A program made the position numbers and the translations under genes. From Bin5 sp965208965 (GTDB lineage: Bacteria > Chloroflexota > Anaerolineae > Caldilineales > Caldilineaceae): 64,000 nucleotides of DNA. Positions 18,595-28,155 of the stretch are shown piece after piece (within the stretch, counting starts at the first letter, position 1; each line of letters starts with the position of its first letter). The notes beneath the pieces were generated by a model. It saw only the letters and a list, made by a program, of their open reading frames with translations. It searched no databases and was not told the DNA's origin. The stretch is from the NCBI GenBank assembly GCA_965208965.1, contig OZ242384.1:1116001-1180000 (forward strand), read 5' to 3'.

Positions 18595-19743
18595 CTACTT
18601 GTAGGGGTCGGCCGCGTCACGCAGCCCATCGCCGATAAAGTTGAACAGGAGCACCGTTACGATCACGAGCAGGCCGGGGATAAGCATCCAGGGCTGCACG
18701 GCCACGCTGCGGACATTCTGGGCATCCTTCAACAGGGTGCCCCAGCTGACCGCCGGCGCACGTATGCCCAGCCCCAGGAAGCTGAGCGCCGTTTCTCCCA
18801 GGATCATGTTCGGAATGGCCAGGGTGAGATGGACGATGAGATAGCTCATAAACCCCGGCAACAGATGCTCAACGATGATCTGCATATCGGTAGAACCGGC
18901 GACTTTGGCCGCGATCACGAAGTCCGACTCGCGCATTTCAAGCAGTTTACCGCGCACGACGCGGGCCAACCCGGCCCATCCGATAATGGAAAGAATGATG
19001 GTGATGGAAAAGTAGATTTTGACCGGCGACCATCCCGCAGGCACGGCCGCGCTCAGCGCCATCCACAGCGGTATCGTGGGCACGATGATCACGAACTCGA
19101 TAATGCGCTGGATCAGCATGTCGGTCGCCCCGCCGAAGTAGCCGGAAATGCCGCCAAGAAGGCAGCCCAGTACAAAGCTGATCATGACACCAACCAGTCC
19201 AACGGAAAGGCTGACCTGGGCGCCCGCCAGCGTCCGCGAAAAGAGATCGCGGCCCAGCGAATCGGTGCCGAACAGAAAGATCACGCCTCCTTCCTCCGGA
19301 AGAAAGAAATGGATGTCCATTGGAAAGAGACCCCAGAACCGATAGGATTCTCCCTTTTGGAAAAAGCGAATGCGGTAGATCTGTGAGGTGTCTTCCGTAT
19401 AGACGCGGGTGAAGGTATCAAAGTCGATTTCTCCGTCCAGCTTATATACGAAAGGGCCTCGGAATCGACCTTCACTGTCGAAGAGATGAATGCGAGAGGG
19501 AGAGGCGCTCAAGAAATCCTCATGTTTCGTCAACCGGCCGTAGGGGACCCAGAACTGATATGTGATCGCCAGTACATAGAGAATTCCCAGCAGGGAAACA
19601 GAGACTACGGCCAGACGATGTCTTTTGAACTTGCGCCACATCAGTTGCCACTGTGAGGCCAGGAAGTAGCGCTCTTCGGCCGTGATCCCGGCCTCCCGCA
19701 TCCCGACTCCGCTTGAAACACCGGTTGTTACGTCGGTTGTCAT
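18595..19743 (-). CDS. ABC transporter permease (OppC/DppC-like) with enlarged periplasmic insert
   Basis: A 382-residue inner-membrane permease. The first helix (LAVVSVSLLGILYVLAI) is followed by about 110 residues of non-membrane sequence (YGRLTKHEDFLS to HFFLPEEGG) before the usual LFGTDSLGRDLFSR. Typical OppC proteins are about 300 residues, so this insert is extra. The BPD_transp_1 domain follows with the EAA-like loop (RESDFVIAAKVAGSTDMQII). ATG 19743 is chosen over the TTG at 19761 because the AAGGAAAG ribosome site lies between them, and ATG 19743 starts 1 nt after the OppB stop. Confidence 0.88.
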   Translation of the reverse strand: MTTDVTTGVSSGVGMREAGITAEERYFLASQWQLMWRKFKRHRLAVVSVSLLGILYVLAITYQFWVPYGRLTKHEDFLSASPSRIHLFDSEGRFRGPFVYKLDGEIDFDTFTRVYTEDTSQIYRIRFFQKGESYRFWGLFPMDIHFFLPEEGGVIFLFGTDSLGRDLFSRTLAGAQVSLSVGLVGVMISFVLGCLLGGISGYFGGATDMLIQRIIEFVIIVPTIPLWMALSAAVPAGWSPVKIYFSITIILSIIGWAGLARVVRGKLLEMRESDFVIAAKVAGSTDMQIIVEHLLPGFMSYLIVHLTLAIPNMILGETALSFLGLGIRAPAVSWGTLLKDAQNVRSVAVQPWMLIPGLLVIVTVLLFNFIGDGLRDAADPYK

Positions 19744-19744
19744 C

Positions 19745-20737
19745 TCAAGTCTTTCCTTCAAAACGGATGCGTGGGTCTACAACGATCAGTAGAATGTCAG
19801 ACAGAAAAGTACCGATCAGCGTCAGAATACCTAGAAACATCACAATACTTCCTGCCAGGAACATGTCCTGGTTGATAAGCGCCATGAAGAGGAGAGGACC
19901 CGTGGTGGGCAGGCTCAGTACAATGGCGACGATGGTCTCGCCGGAGACGATGCCCGGCAGCTGCCAGCCAACCGTGCTGACGATCGGATTGATCGCCAGG
20001 CGTACCGGGTATCTGAACAGCAATTTTCCTTCGCCAACGCCTTTGGCGCGGGCGGTGATGACATACTGTTTGCCCAATTCATCCAGCAGGGTGCCGCGCA
20101 TGACGCGAATGATTCCTGCCGTGCCGGCCGTGCCGATAACGATGATAGGAACCCAGAGATGGGTGAAGAGATCCCATATTTTGCCCAGAGACCACGGGGC
20201 GAGGGCATACTCCGAGGAAAAGAGGCCGCCCACGCTGATGCCGAAGTATTTGAAGAAGAGGAACATAAGGATAAGAGCGAGCATGAAGTTGGGCGTCGCC
20301 AGCCCGGCAAAACCCAGCACAGAAAACAGATAGTCGCTGAAGCCGTACTGGCGGGTGGCAACGTAAATCCCGATCGGCACGGCGACCACATAGGTGAAAA
20401 AGAGGGTGATCAACGAGAGCAGTATCGTGTAAGGCAGACGTTCCCTCAGGAGCCTGCCCACGGGCTGGTTCCATTCGAAAGAGCGGCCCATTTCGCCCTG
20501 CAGAAAGCGTCCAAACCAGCGAACGTACTTCTCTACCGGGGTGGCGTCAAGACCGTATTCGCGCTTGAGAGCTTCGATTTCGGCCTCATCGATGATGTCT
20601 CCCTCCTGTTCCAGGCGCGCGACATAACTGGTCAGGAAATCCCCCGGCGGCAGTTGAATGATGACAAACACAACGATGCTCAAAAACCAGAAAGTAACCA
20701 CCGCGTAGATCAGTCTTTGTACGATATAGCCGATCAT
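19745..20737 (-). CDS. ABC transporter permease (OppB/DppB-like)
   Basis: A 330-residue permease with six predicted helices. It has the standard N-terminal start (IGYIVQRLIYAVVTFW), the periplasmic loop with LPPGDFL and GEMGRSFEWNQPV, and the cytoplasmic EAA-type loop (GKQYVITARAKGVGEGKLLF) that docks on the ATPases. It pairs with the OppC-like permease encoded 1 nt downstream. Its ATG overlaps the stop of the upstream oxidoreductase gene (ATGA), linking transport and catabolic genes in one transcript. Confidence 0.92.
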   Translation of the reverse strand: MIGYIVQRLIYAVVTFWFLSIVVFVIIQLPPGDFLTSYVARLEQEGDIIDEAEIEALKREYGLDATPVEKYVRWFGRFLQGEMGRSFEWNQPVGRLLRERLPYTILLSLITLFFTYVVAVPIGIYVATRQYGFSDYLFSVLGFAGLATPNFMLALILMFLFFKYFGISVGGLFSSEYALAPWSLGKIWDLFTHLWVPIIVIGTAGTAGIIRVMRGTLLDELGKQYVITARAKGVGEGKLLFRYPVRLAINPIVSTVGWQLPGIVSGETIVAIVLSLPTTGPLLFMALINQDMFLAGSIVMFLGILTLIGTFLSDILLIVVDPRIRFEGKT

Positions 20738-21747
20738 GTCTTCGCCCCGTACGGAGATTGCAGCAGGGAGATCCTCTTGCCTTCGTCTATCGACTGCTGG
20801 GCTTTGAGGGCAATCTCCGTCATCCGAAAGAGTTCTTCAACACCGGCGAAAGAGCCGTCCTGAACTGAGTTGACAAAGGCCGTGTACCAGTTGGGCGTGT
20901 CGGGAATCTCGAGGTTGCATACCCCGGCCTGTTCGCTGATCAGCTTTGCGGTCTCCTCGTTGGCGATACTCTCCACAACGCCCTCTGTACCTGAGATCAT
21001 CATCCGTTCATCGCCATGGCTGGGCGCGGTCGCCGGGCGCAGAAAGTCCAGCATCACGGTCGCGACGCCGCCATTGCGCATCCGCAACAGAATGGCGGCC
21101 TGGCTGGCACAGCCCGGATAGTCCGGGTGGGCGGCCGTCGTCTCCCAACCGGTAACTTCGGTGAATACGTCGCCCAGTGACCAGACGAGCCAGTCAATAA
21201 CATGAACACCCACAAAAGGCACGATACCGGGAAAGGTCTCGCGCAAGCGAAAATGGTCCGGCCGCCTGGCGCCCCACCGGTAGGAGATCTGGCTGTAGCT
21301 GCCCAGGGGCTCTCCGATCAGACCGGCGTGCACGGCATCGCGAGCGGCCTCAAACCATTTCATTCTGCGGTAGCCGTGCAGCGCGGCAAGCGGGGTCCCG
21401 GCCTCACTGGCCGCGGCGTACAGTTGTGAAAGAGTCGCCAGATCCATCGCCAGCGGCTTTTCCGTCATGACGGCGATGCCGCGTTTCAGGCATATTTCGG
21501 TAAATCCGGGAACCTGCTGCGGAGGGACGCAGATCTGCACGAGGTCCGGAGATTCCTTGTCGAGCATCTCCTCATACTCGGTATATCTGTTTGTCTCCGA
21601 CGTTACGCCCGGGGCGCTGGCGAAGGAGTCAAGCGATTCGCCCGGAATCGCCAGGGCGACGGCTGTGACGGTGACGTCGGGCAGGTCCTGGAGCATCTGC
21701 TCGTAGTAGTCCAGGTGTCCTGAGTGACCGAGTAGGGCGAATTTCAT
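20734..21747 (-). CDS. Gfo/Idh/MocA family oxidoreductase (second copy)
   Basis: A 337-residue NAD(P)-dependent dehydrogenase. The N-terminal Rossmann strand MKFALLGHSGHLDYY is unusual because the canonical GxGxxG is replaced by LLGHSGH. The EKPLA motif (MTEKPLAMDL), whose lysine is catalytic in the family, and a C-terminal GFO_IDH_MocA_C domain with GVHVIDWLVW are present. ATG 21747 is preferred over 21861 because AGAGGAAG precedes it and the extension crosses a 15-bp tandem repeat. It probably oxidises a sugar or polyol derivative brought in by the transporter. The substrate is unknown. Confidence 0.82.
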   Translation of the reverse strand: MKFALLGHSGHLDYYEQMLQDLPDVTVTAVALAIPGESLDSFASAPGVTSETNRYTEYEEMLDKESPDLVQICVPPQQVPGFTEICLKRGIAVMTEKPLAMDLATLSQLYAAASEAGTPLAALHGYRRMKWFEAARDAVHAGLIGEPLGSYSQISYRWGARRPDHFRLRETFPGIVPFVGVHVIDWLVWSLGDVFTEVTGWETTAAHPDYPGCASQAAILLRMRNGGVATVMLDFLRPATAPSHGDERMMISGTEGVVESIANEETAKLISEQAGVCNLEIPDTPNWYTAFVNSVQDGSFAGVEELFRMTEIALKAQQSIDEGKRISLLQSPYGAKT

Positions 21748-21762
21748 TGGATCTTCCTCTTT

Positions 21763-21792
21763 ACCTTGTAGAACTGTACCTTGTAGAACTGT
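21763..21792. repeat. 15-bp perfect tandem duplication
   Basis: ACCTTGTAGAACTGT occurs twice in direct tandem between the amidohydrolase and the second oxidoreductase gene, just upstream of the latter's ribosome-binding site. It lengthens the intercistronic spacer and is likely a slippage duplication. Confidence 0.85.
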
Positions 21793-21814
21793 TTCACGGC
21801 GCTTGAACCGGCTT

Positions 21815-22657
21815 CTATAGCAGCCTTTCGCTTCCGGCCTCCTTGGGAGCCCACAGCTCATCGTAGGTATAGTTCTGCGGGGCGGCGAGGGTTCCCTGGG
21901 GCAGCTCCCAGTCGGGGCGAAAACTCCGTATAAGCGTCACGGCGTTTTGGGATGCGATACGATCGCGGGTTGCCTCGTCAATGTCTGCGGATTCCAACTG
22001 GGCCTGCAGGATGCGAAAGTCATAGTAGGGCAGGTCGCTGCCAAAGAGAATCCGCTCACTGCCGAGCTCGTTGACCAGCTGCGGCAGGTCCCAATCGGAC
22101 CGTGAGCGCACGGGTCGCTGTACGATCTCAAACCAGACATTCTCCAACTGCTGACAGGGCTCCATTTCCTCTTTGGTCCCGGCATGGAGGATGAAGGTCA
22201 GGTTGGGGAAGCGCCGTGCATAGGCCGCGGTCCGCTCCGGACTCTCATGCAGAAGGCAGAGCCCTCCCTTGAGTGACGCGACTTCGAGAAAGGGGTAGAG
22301 CTGCCTTTCGAACGTCATGCCGGCCGGATGCCACATAATGCCCTTGAGACCGCCTTCGACCAGCGTCTCTTCGAGGGCGTCGGCCCCGACCTGGCCATGG
22401 CGCAGCTCGATCAGGGCCAGGCCGATGGGAAACCGATCGGGAAACTGCTGACAGGCGCGGACGATGATCCCGTTCTGGTCCTTGGTGTCGAGTATGCCCC
22501 GGATCTGCGACGAACCGACGGCGGTCGGCCCGATAACCGCCGCGACAACGCCGGCGGAGGCCATACGTGCCAGGCAGCGGCCGGTCGTCTGGCCCACGGC
22601 AGGGTCGTAGGTGATGGTCGTCCCGATATGACAGTGCACATCCACGTAGAGTCGCAT
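21815..22657 (-). CDS. Amidohydrolase-family protein (TIM-barrel metal-dependent hydrolase)
   Basis: A protein of about 280 residues with the N-terminal metal motif VDVHCHIG (HxH), a later HAGTKEE histidine and the C-terminal RILFGSDLPYYDFR, whose aspartate completes the Amidohydro_2 site. Such enzymes hydrolyse lactones or decarboxylate aromatic/sugar acids. With two Gfo/Idh/MocA enzymes nearby, a lactonase step in sugar-acid catabolism is plausible (inference). The start may be GTG 22663, overlapping the upstream stop by 4 nt, or ATG 22657; AGGAG lies just upstream of both. Confidence 0.82.
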   Translation of the reverse strand: MRLYVDVHCHIGTTITYDPAVGQTTGRCLARMASAGVVAAVIGPTAVGSSQIRGILDTKDQNGIIVRACQQFPDRFPIGLALIELRHGQVGADALEETLVEGGLKGIMWHPAGMTFERQLYPFLEVASLKGGLCLLHESPERTAAYARRFPNLTFILHAGTKEEMEPCQQLENVWFEIVQRPVRSRSDWDLPQLVNELGSERILFGSDLPYYDFRILQAQLESADIDEATRDRIASQNAVTLIRSFRPDWELPQGTLAAPQNYTYDELWAPKEAGSERLL

Positions 22658-22659
22658 GT

Positions 22660-23742
22660 TCACTCAACTCCTATCGCGCGCCGTTCGCCGGTTGCTCGGC
22701 GCGCCGCTTCGATAATGGCCAGATTGTGCCGCGCCTTTTCGCCGTCCACCGGCATCTCCGAGCCGCTGGCGAGCGCTTCAAATGTGGCGGCATAGCAGCC
22801 GAAGTGACCGCCAACGCCGGGGTTCTCTTTCACTACCGGTTCGGGTATTTCGAGAGAACTCCAGCCTTCTTCCTCGCCGCCGTAGCGCCAGAACGGCTCC
22901 TCGTCGCGGTGAAACACCCGGATCGATCCATTGGTGGTATGCACTTCGCACCAGCGGCCCCGTTCAGCTGTGATCGCCGGCGAACACCATGATGCCGACA
23001 CCGTGGACACGGCGCCGTCCTCATGTTCAAACAGGAGTATGGCGAGATCGTCGACGTCGATATCGAAACGCATCGTTTTTACTCTGGCTTCGACATAGCG
23101 GACCGGCGAACCCATCAGCGCCTCGACCGAGTAGATCTCATGATATGCGGTATCGCTGATGCAACCGCCGCCCACCGCCTTCTGGGCGCGCCAAGCCATG
23201 GCGGGATTGGCGTGATCGCTGCCAAAGTCAGCCGGTTTCATCCCCATGCATTGACCACGACCCAAAATCGGCCTCCCCAACTTCCCGGTTCGCAGTTGAC
23301 TCAGCGCTTCCTGCATAGGCAAGGTAAAGAGCAGGTTGTGCATGATGGCATAGGGGACACCGTTGCGGTTGACCGCTTCCAGTATGGCGTCGGCCTCCTC
23401 CAGCGAAGTCGCCATTGGTTTCTCTGAAATGACCGCGACGCCGGCCTCGGCTGCCTGAATGGCGTGTTCAGCGTGCAGGGCGTGCGGCGTGGCGATCGAA
23501 ACCGCGTCAAGTTCGGCCTTGGCCAGCATGTCGCGATAGTCGGCATATCTCTGCGCCGGCGGCACCTCAAGCGTATTGCCTGCATACTCGAGGTTATCGG
23601 GGACAGGGTCGGCGACCGCAACGACGTCGACCGAGTCCGGCAGGGCGAGATATACGGAGATATGGTTGATGCGCACGATACCGCCGCATCCAATCAGACC
23701 CAAGCGTACCGGTTTTGTTGCCTTCCTCTTCAGTTGCGTCAT
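22660..23742 (-). CDS. Gfo/Idh/MocA family oxidoreductase (first copy)
   Basis: A 360-residue NAD(P)-dependent oxidoreductase with the canonical nucleotide motif LGLIGCGGI near residue 15, the catalytic-lysine motif SEKPMATSLEEAD and a C-terminal domain containing GGGCISDTAYHEIY. The second copy is only distantly similar, so these are probably successive or alternative steps rather than a recent duplication. It lies about 395 nt downstream of the binding-protein gene and is coupled to the amidohydrolase gene. Confidence 0.87.
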   Translation of the reverse strand: MTQLKRKATKPVRLGLIGCGGIVRINHISVYLALPDSVDVVAVADPVPDNLEYAGNTLEVPPAQRYADYRDMLAKAELDAVSIATPHALHAEHAIQAAEAGVAVISEKPMATSLEEADAILEAVNRNGVPYAIMHNLLFTLPMQEALSQLRTGKLGRPILGRGQCMGMKPADFGSDHANPAMAWRAQKAVGGGCISDTAYHEIYSVEALMGSPVRYVEARVKTMRFDIDVDDLAILLFEHEDGAVSTVSASWCSPAITAERGRWCEVHTTNGSIRVFHRDEEPFWRYGGEEEGWSSLEIPEPVVKENPGVGGHFGCYAATFEALASGSEMPVDGEKARHNLAIIEAARRATGERRAIGVE

Positions 23743-24137
23743 CTTGACTTCGGCGCGGGCGAAACTCAGGGCGTTCCCGGCCTCTCCTTTCTTTGCCTAC
23801 TGTTCGGATTGAAACGGCGCAATACGCTGACCATGAAGGAGCCCTATCGGGTACGGCTGTCTGCTGGAAGAGGCGGTGACGCGCATCGAACCGGAGCAGG
23901 TACGCCTTATCCATCCGTGCGGCGGGCCTTCACCGTCGCAGACGAATCAAATTGTGGCGGCTCTTTAGCCGTTTTCCTGGTTGGACTTGAATACTAACGA
24001 AGAGTGGCAGATTTGAAAAGGGCCGTTTCCCACCCCGTTGCAAGTTCGATTCCTCCGTTCGTCCACCGCAACAGAGCAAACACCCTGTTCCCACCAAGGG
24101 CGAAAACAGGGTGTTGCACAGTCTTCTTCGCTATGCC
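23743..24137. other. Spacer between binding-protein gene and catabolic genes
   Basis: A 395-bp gap with no credible gene. It contains the hairpin at 24079-24115. A TTCGATTCC string near 24050 recalls a tRNA T-loop, but the flanking bases do not pair. Confidence 0.5.
24079..24115 (-). terminator. Hairpin downstream of the substrate-binding protein gene
   Basis: AACACCCTGTT (24079-24089) and AACAGGGTGTT (24105-24115) form an 11-bp perfect stem with a 15-nt loop, 22 nt after the lipoprotein stop codon on the minus strand. The following bases are only modestly T-rich. It may act as a leaky terminator or an mRNA 3' stabiliser that keeps the binding protein more abundant than the permeases. Confidence 0.55.
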
Positions 24138-26132
24138 CTACTCCTCAATGAACCACTGTGAAGGCATGAACGGGGCATAGAAGTTGTTGTCCGAGATCCA
24201 GGCGGCGCCCTCCAACGGTACGTTGTGAAGGCGATTGCTGATAATGACCGGCCGCGGCGTAAAGCCGATGGTGCCGATCATCGGGATTTCGCTGGTGAAG
24301 TACTCATAGTACTCGGCGCCAAGTCTGTCGAAATCTTCGGTGCCGACCGCCGTCAGTTTGTACTGCTCAAAGATCTCTCGCTGCCGCTTGATCTCCTCCG
24401 GCGGCTCCACGCCCTCCTCGCCATTGGTCCGGAACCAGTCCTTCCACGTACCGGTCCAGAAGGAAGTCTGATCAACAGCGTAGTTGCTGCCCAGGGAGCG
24501 GCCGAACAGCGCGTTTCTGTCCAGATGCCAGGTCGGTATCTGCAGGTCATTGGTGGCCAATCTTTGCGAGAACAGACCGCCCTGCTCACCCAGATTTTCG
24601 ACAATAGCTTCCAGCCCGACTTCGGCCCAGTCATCCCGGACCAGTTCGGCCATGGCAATTTTGGGGCCTTCCGATACGCCGACGTGGATCAGCATGCTCA
24701 ACCGGCCTTCGCCGTCAGGCCGCAACCGGTATCCGGCGCTGTCCCGCTCGGTCAGGCCGATTGAATCGAGGAGTGCGTTGGCGCGTTCCGGGTCATACTC
24801 GGCGTGGGTCGTGGCCCACTCCTCCTTGAAAAAGCTCAGACCCGGATTGACCGTGGCCGGGAACGGCCTGCCCAGACCGAAGAAGAGTGTGTCGTTCATG
24901 CTCTCGCGGTCGATGCTGATCGACAAGGCGATGCGGAAGTCCTTGTTGTTGAACAACTCCCTCAAAACCGGGTCCTTGACGGTGCGATTGGGCATCAGAC
25001 CCAGCTCGGCGGAGAAGAGGTTCTGGGCGAATTCGACGCGATAGTTCCCCTGTTCGGCGCCTTGCTGGAAGACCGACATATCCTTCATGTCGATATAGTA
25101 GGTCTCGAAGTCGAACTCGCCGGCGCTGGCCTTGAGCGTCTGTACCTCCTTGTCGCCCGTGATCACCGCCTCGATGCGATCGATATAGGGCAACTGGTTG
25201 CCGGCGGTGTCGACCTGGTGGAAGTAGGGATTGCGCACAACGACGGCGCGGTCGCTGGTGAGCGTTTCGTTCTTCCAGGCCCAGAGGGTAGGACCGTCGA
25301 TCCGGAAGTTGTTCGGAGGCCTGTTGTGGAAGTTGAAGGCCTGCATCCACGTCTCAAAACCCTCTTCCTCAGCCAGCTTTTGCGCATCGGGGTTGTAGTC
25401 GATGTGCCACTGCTTCAGCCAGTGCTTGGGCATGATGACGTTGTTGTCGGTGGCCACGCCTGTGCGACCCAGGTAGTTCATGATGATCGGGTAGGGCACA
25501 GCGAAGCTGATTTCAACCACCGTGTCACTGATCTTGGTGAAGACTGCCGGCTCACCTCCGGCGCGCCAGATCGACCGCGGCCCGGCCGGGGAAAGGTCTT
25601 CGTTCATCGCGACATCTTCCCAGGCGAACATGATATCGTCCGTCGTGAAAGGCTCTCCATCCGACCACTTATGGCCCTCACGCAGTTCGATGGTCAGGGT
25701 TGTGAAGTCGTCGGAGAAGTAGTAGTCCTTGGCGATATCCATGAAGACCTGGGTGTTGGAGAAGTCATAACGGAAAAGCCCGTTCATGCGCAGCGTGGCG
25801 AAGCTCCAGAGATTGATTGGGTTGACCTCGCCGAAGCGCAGAGTGCCCCCGTAGGTGCCAATCCGGTCCTCCGGTTCAACTACCTGCGGCTCTGCCGGGA
25901 GTCGCTCATCCACCGGCGGCAACTCGCCGTTGGCGACCATCTCGGCCAGCATGGGGGCTTCATTATAGGCCGAAGATGACTCCGCCTCCGTACTCTCGGC
26001 CGCGGTTTCCGGCTCGGCCGCCTCGGCGGCTGCTTCTTCCATTGCTGGTTCTGCGCCGCCGCAGGCCGCGACCATGGGAAGCAGAAGGATGAAGATGGCC
26101 GCAAGTGCCCAAACACGCAGTTGTGGTTTCAT
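24138..26132 (-). CDS. ABC transporter substrate-binding lipoprotein (SBP_bac_5 family)
   Basis: A 664-residue family-5 solute-binding protein, probably the first gene of the operon. It has a lipoprotein signal peptide (hydrophobic core LAAIFILLLPMVAAC, lipobox cysteine 24) and a Glu/Ala-rich linker of about 35 residues tethering it outside the membrane. The SBP_bac_5 features follow: LREGHKWSDGEPFTTDDIMF near residue 155 and FRIALSISIDRESM in the middle. Family members bind oligopeptides, but Chloroflexota and Thermotogota relatives of this size often bind oligosaccharides; the catabolic neighbours favour a carbohydrate (inference). Confidence 0.9.
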   Translation of the reverse strand: MKPQLRVWALAAIFILLLPMVAACGGAEPAMEEAAAEAAEPETAAESTEAESSSAYNEAPMLAEMVANGELPPVDERLPAEPQVVEPEDRIGTYGGTLRFGEVNPINLWSFATLRMNGLFRYDFSNTQVFMDIAKDYYFSDDFTTLTIELREGHKWSDGEPFTTDDIMFAWEDVAMNEDLSPAGPRSIWRAGGEPAVFTKISDTVVEISFAVPYPIIMNYLGRTGVATDNNVIMPKHWLKQWHIDYNPDAQKLAEEEGFETWMQAFNFHNRPPNNFRIDGPTLWAWKNETLTSDRAVVVRNPYFHQVDTAGNQLPYIDRIEAVITGDKEVQTLKASAGEFDFETYYIDMKDMSVFQQGAEQGNYRVEFAQNLFSAELGLMPNRTVKDPVLRELFNNKDFRIALSISIDRESMNDTLFFGLGRPFPATVNPGLSFFKEEWATTHAEYDPERANALLDSIGLTERDSAGYRLRPDGEGRLSMLIHVGVSEGPKIAMAELVRDDWAEVGLEAIVENLGEQGGLFSQRLATNDLQIPTWHLDRNALFGRSLGSNYAVDQTSFWTGTWKDWFRTNGEEGVEPPEEIKRQREIFEQYKLTAVGTEDFDRLGAEYYEYFTSEIPMIGTIGFTPRPVIISNRLHNVPLEGAAWISDNNFYAPFMPSQWFIEE

Positions 26133-27159
26133 TATTGCTCTCCTTTGGGGTGGTAAATACGGAACCAGACCTGCCAGAAGTTAAAGCGCATGTAATCGTA
26201 ATGAATTCGCCCTTGCCTGTCAAGGTGATAAAATTTTCTGGAGCTCTCTCTGATTTCGCAGAAGCATACGCTTTCCGAGCCAGAACTTTCGCTTGCTTCA
26301 GAGTCCCTTTTCTGCCCGCGGCATGCAGTTCTGTTGTCCCACTTTCGGGGTGGAATTGGCGCCGATACACCTGTTTCAGCAGGGCTCCACAGTCCGCTAC
26401 TTTGGAGAATCACAAATCTTGGATGCACCCCAAAATTTGACGCGTTTCATATACATCGGCAGCCAACCAGGCTCGGGGCGGTCCCCTCCCGTTCAATTCT
26501 GGAAACCTGTACAAAACCTGCGCGCCTTCGGCAGACCACCAACCGCGACTGCCGCATTTCCGCGCCGATTTTTGCGGCCAAAATCAGCGCGAAATCCCGC
26601 TCCCGCGGCGCCCCGATTTCCCCCGATTTTTACCAAAAGTGTAACATCCCCATTGGAACATTTTTTTGTAACATTTTTCGCCCCTTTTTGCCCCTCTTTC
26701 TCTCTGGTCAGGAGCCCCAAAAACAGAAATGTTACACTTTCGCTGAAATTGCAACACCTTCGCGGCCCCTTTCGCGCCCTCCGCCGCACCGCCGAAAGAC
26801 CGTCCCTCAGCCATCGAAATGATGAACCGAAGTCCCCCGCAAAAGATGTACAGAACTGGCGACGTCCGCGCATCCCCGTCCGCCCCCGCCAGCCAACATG
26901 CACATATGAAAGCATCCCAAATAGTGACGAACTTTCATATGATTCAACCAACGACAACACGACGGCCGGCCCGCAACCCGATCTCCTGCAGACGCGCCAG
27001 CAGTTCCCGTTCCTCACTCCTCTCTCCTCACTCCTCTCTCCTCGCCCTTCTCCCCACCCCAAATCATGACTGCCCCCAGAGTCGGGTGCGTTTCCATAGA
27101 GGAGCCCACTGTGCTATACTTCGGCAAATTTTTTTCTTTCTTTGGACAGGATTTGCACA
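26133..27159. other. Divergent intergenic region, about 1 kb
   Basis: This separates the minus-strand binding-protein gene from the plus-strand molybdenum hydroxylase genes and must contain both promoters. It has an inverted repeat (26638-26738), a long pyrimidine-rich tract (26990-27060) and a possible -10 TATACT at 27114-27119. Open frames here have poor composition and are not called. Confidence 0.5.
26638..26738. repeat. 10-bp perfect inverted repeat with 81-bp spacing
   Basis: AGTGTAACAT (26638-26647) and ATGTTACACT (26729-26738) are exact reverse complements. A third GTAACAT half-site lies between them (about 26668). The element sits in the divergent promoter region and could bind a dimeric regulator at two sites. 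Function is inferred only. Confidence 0.5.
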
Positions 27160-28083
27160 ATGGCTCGGTGGCGAGCTTACCATACGCCTTCAACCGTCGC
27201 TGAGGCGCTCTCATTGCTGCATCAGCACAAGGACAAGGCCCGCATTATCGCCGGCGGCACCGACCTGATCCTCGATATGGAGGCCGAACTGGCGGCGGCG
27301 CCCGAGGTGCTGGTGGATGTGACCAAAATAGGTGGCATCGACCGCGTCGCGCAAGAGGACGGCTGGATTGTTCTGGGCGCCGGAACTACGCATACGCAGA
27401 TCGAGAGCAGCCCGCTCCTGCGCGCGCATGCCAGATGCCTGACCGAAAGCTGCGGCGTCATCGGCGGGCCGCAGGTGCGCAATGTGGCGACGCTGGGCGG
27501 GAATGTGGCCCACGCGCTGCCGGCCGCGGACGGGACGATTGGCCTGCTGGCGCTGGAGGCGGAGGTCGAGGTCGCCGAGCACAGCGCGCGGGGGACGCTG
27601 CACACGTGGCGGCCGCTGCTCTCCATCTTTGCCGGCCCGGGCCGCAACCGCCTGGCCTCCGACCAGATGCTGCACGCGTTCCGCTTCCGGCCGACGGATG
27701 CACGGGCGGGCAACGCCTTCGACCGTATCATGCGGCCGCAGGGCGTGGCGCTGCCGGTCCTGGGCATCGCGGCCAGAGTCCGGATGGATGCAACGCTGCG
27801 CCGGGTGGAGGATGCGGTCATTGCGATTGGGCCGGCCGGCCCGACGCCCTTTCGCGCCACCCGCGCGGAAAATGTACTGACGACGGCTGAGGCATTTGAC
27901 GACGACACTGTGGAGAAGGCCATTGCCGCGGCCCAGACGCAGGCCAGTTTGCGAACCAGCAAGTACCGTGCGTCGCAGGCGTATCGCCATGAGATGATAG
28001 GGGTGCTGCTGAGGCGAGTGCTGCAGACATCTGTGGAGCGGGCGCGCATGAACGACGCGCCGGCAGAGCCGTGGGATGCGTAG
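27160..28083 (+). CDS. Molybdenum hydroxylase FAD-binding subunit (XdhB/CoxM-like)
   Basis: A 307-residue FAD subunit that passes electrons from the 2Fe-2S centres to NAD+ or a quinone. FAD-binding motifs are IIAGGTDLILDME near residue 34 and VRNVATLGGNVAHALPAADG near residue 108, both standard for the family. ATG 27160 follows GGACAGGA; the TTG at 27142 would remove that site from the leader. The partner 2Fe-2S/Mo subunit is encoded at 29045, separated by an ATPase gene. Confidence 0.88.
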   Translation: MARWRAYHTPSTVAEALSLLHQHKDKARIIAGGTDLILDMEAELAAAPEVLVDVTKIGGIDRVAQEDGWIVLGAGTTHTQIESSPLLRAHARCLTESCGVIGGPQVRNVATLGGNVAHALPAADGTIGLLALEAEVEVAEHSARGTLHTWRPLLSIFAGPGRNRLASDQMLHAFRFRPTDARAGNAFDRIMRPQGVALPVLGIAARVRMDATLRRVEDAVIAIGPAGPTPFRATRAENVLTTAEAFDDDTVEKAIAAAQTQASLRTSKYRASQAYRHEMIGVLLRRVLQTSVERARMNDAPAEPWDA

Positions 28084-28155
28084 CCAAAGCAGTGTTCGGG
28101 CGTTTAGCCACTCTTGCTGCCGTGAGGGCTGCAGTGAGGCGGGAGCGCGTGAGCT

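Noticed and set aside
24045..24070. tRNA-like 3' end (GTTCGATTCC, CCACCGCA)
   Set aside because: The bases flanking the T-loop-like string do not pair and no anticodon or D arm is found upstream.
26493..27062. 189-residue minus-strand frame in the 26-27 kb gap
   Set aside because: Gly/Arg-rich translation of a pyrimidine-rich non-coding tract; no motifs or ribosome site.
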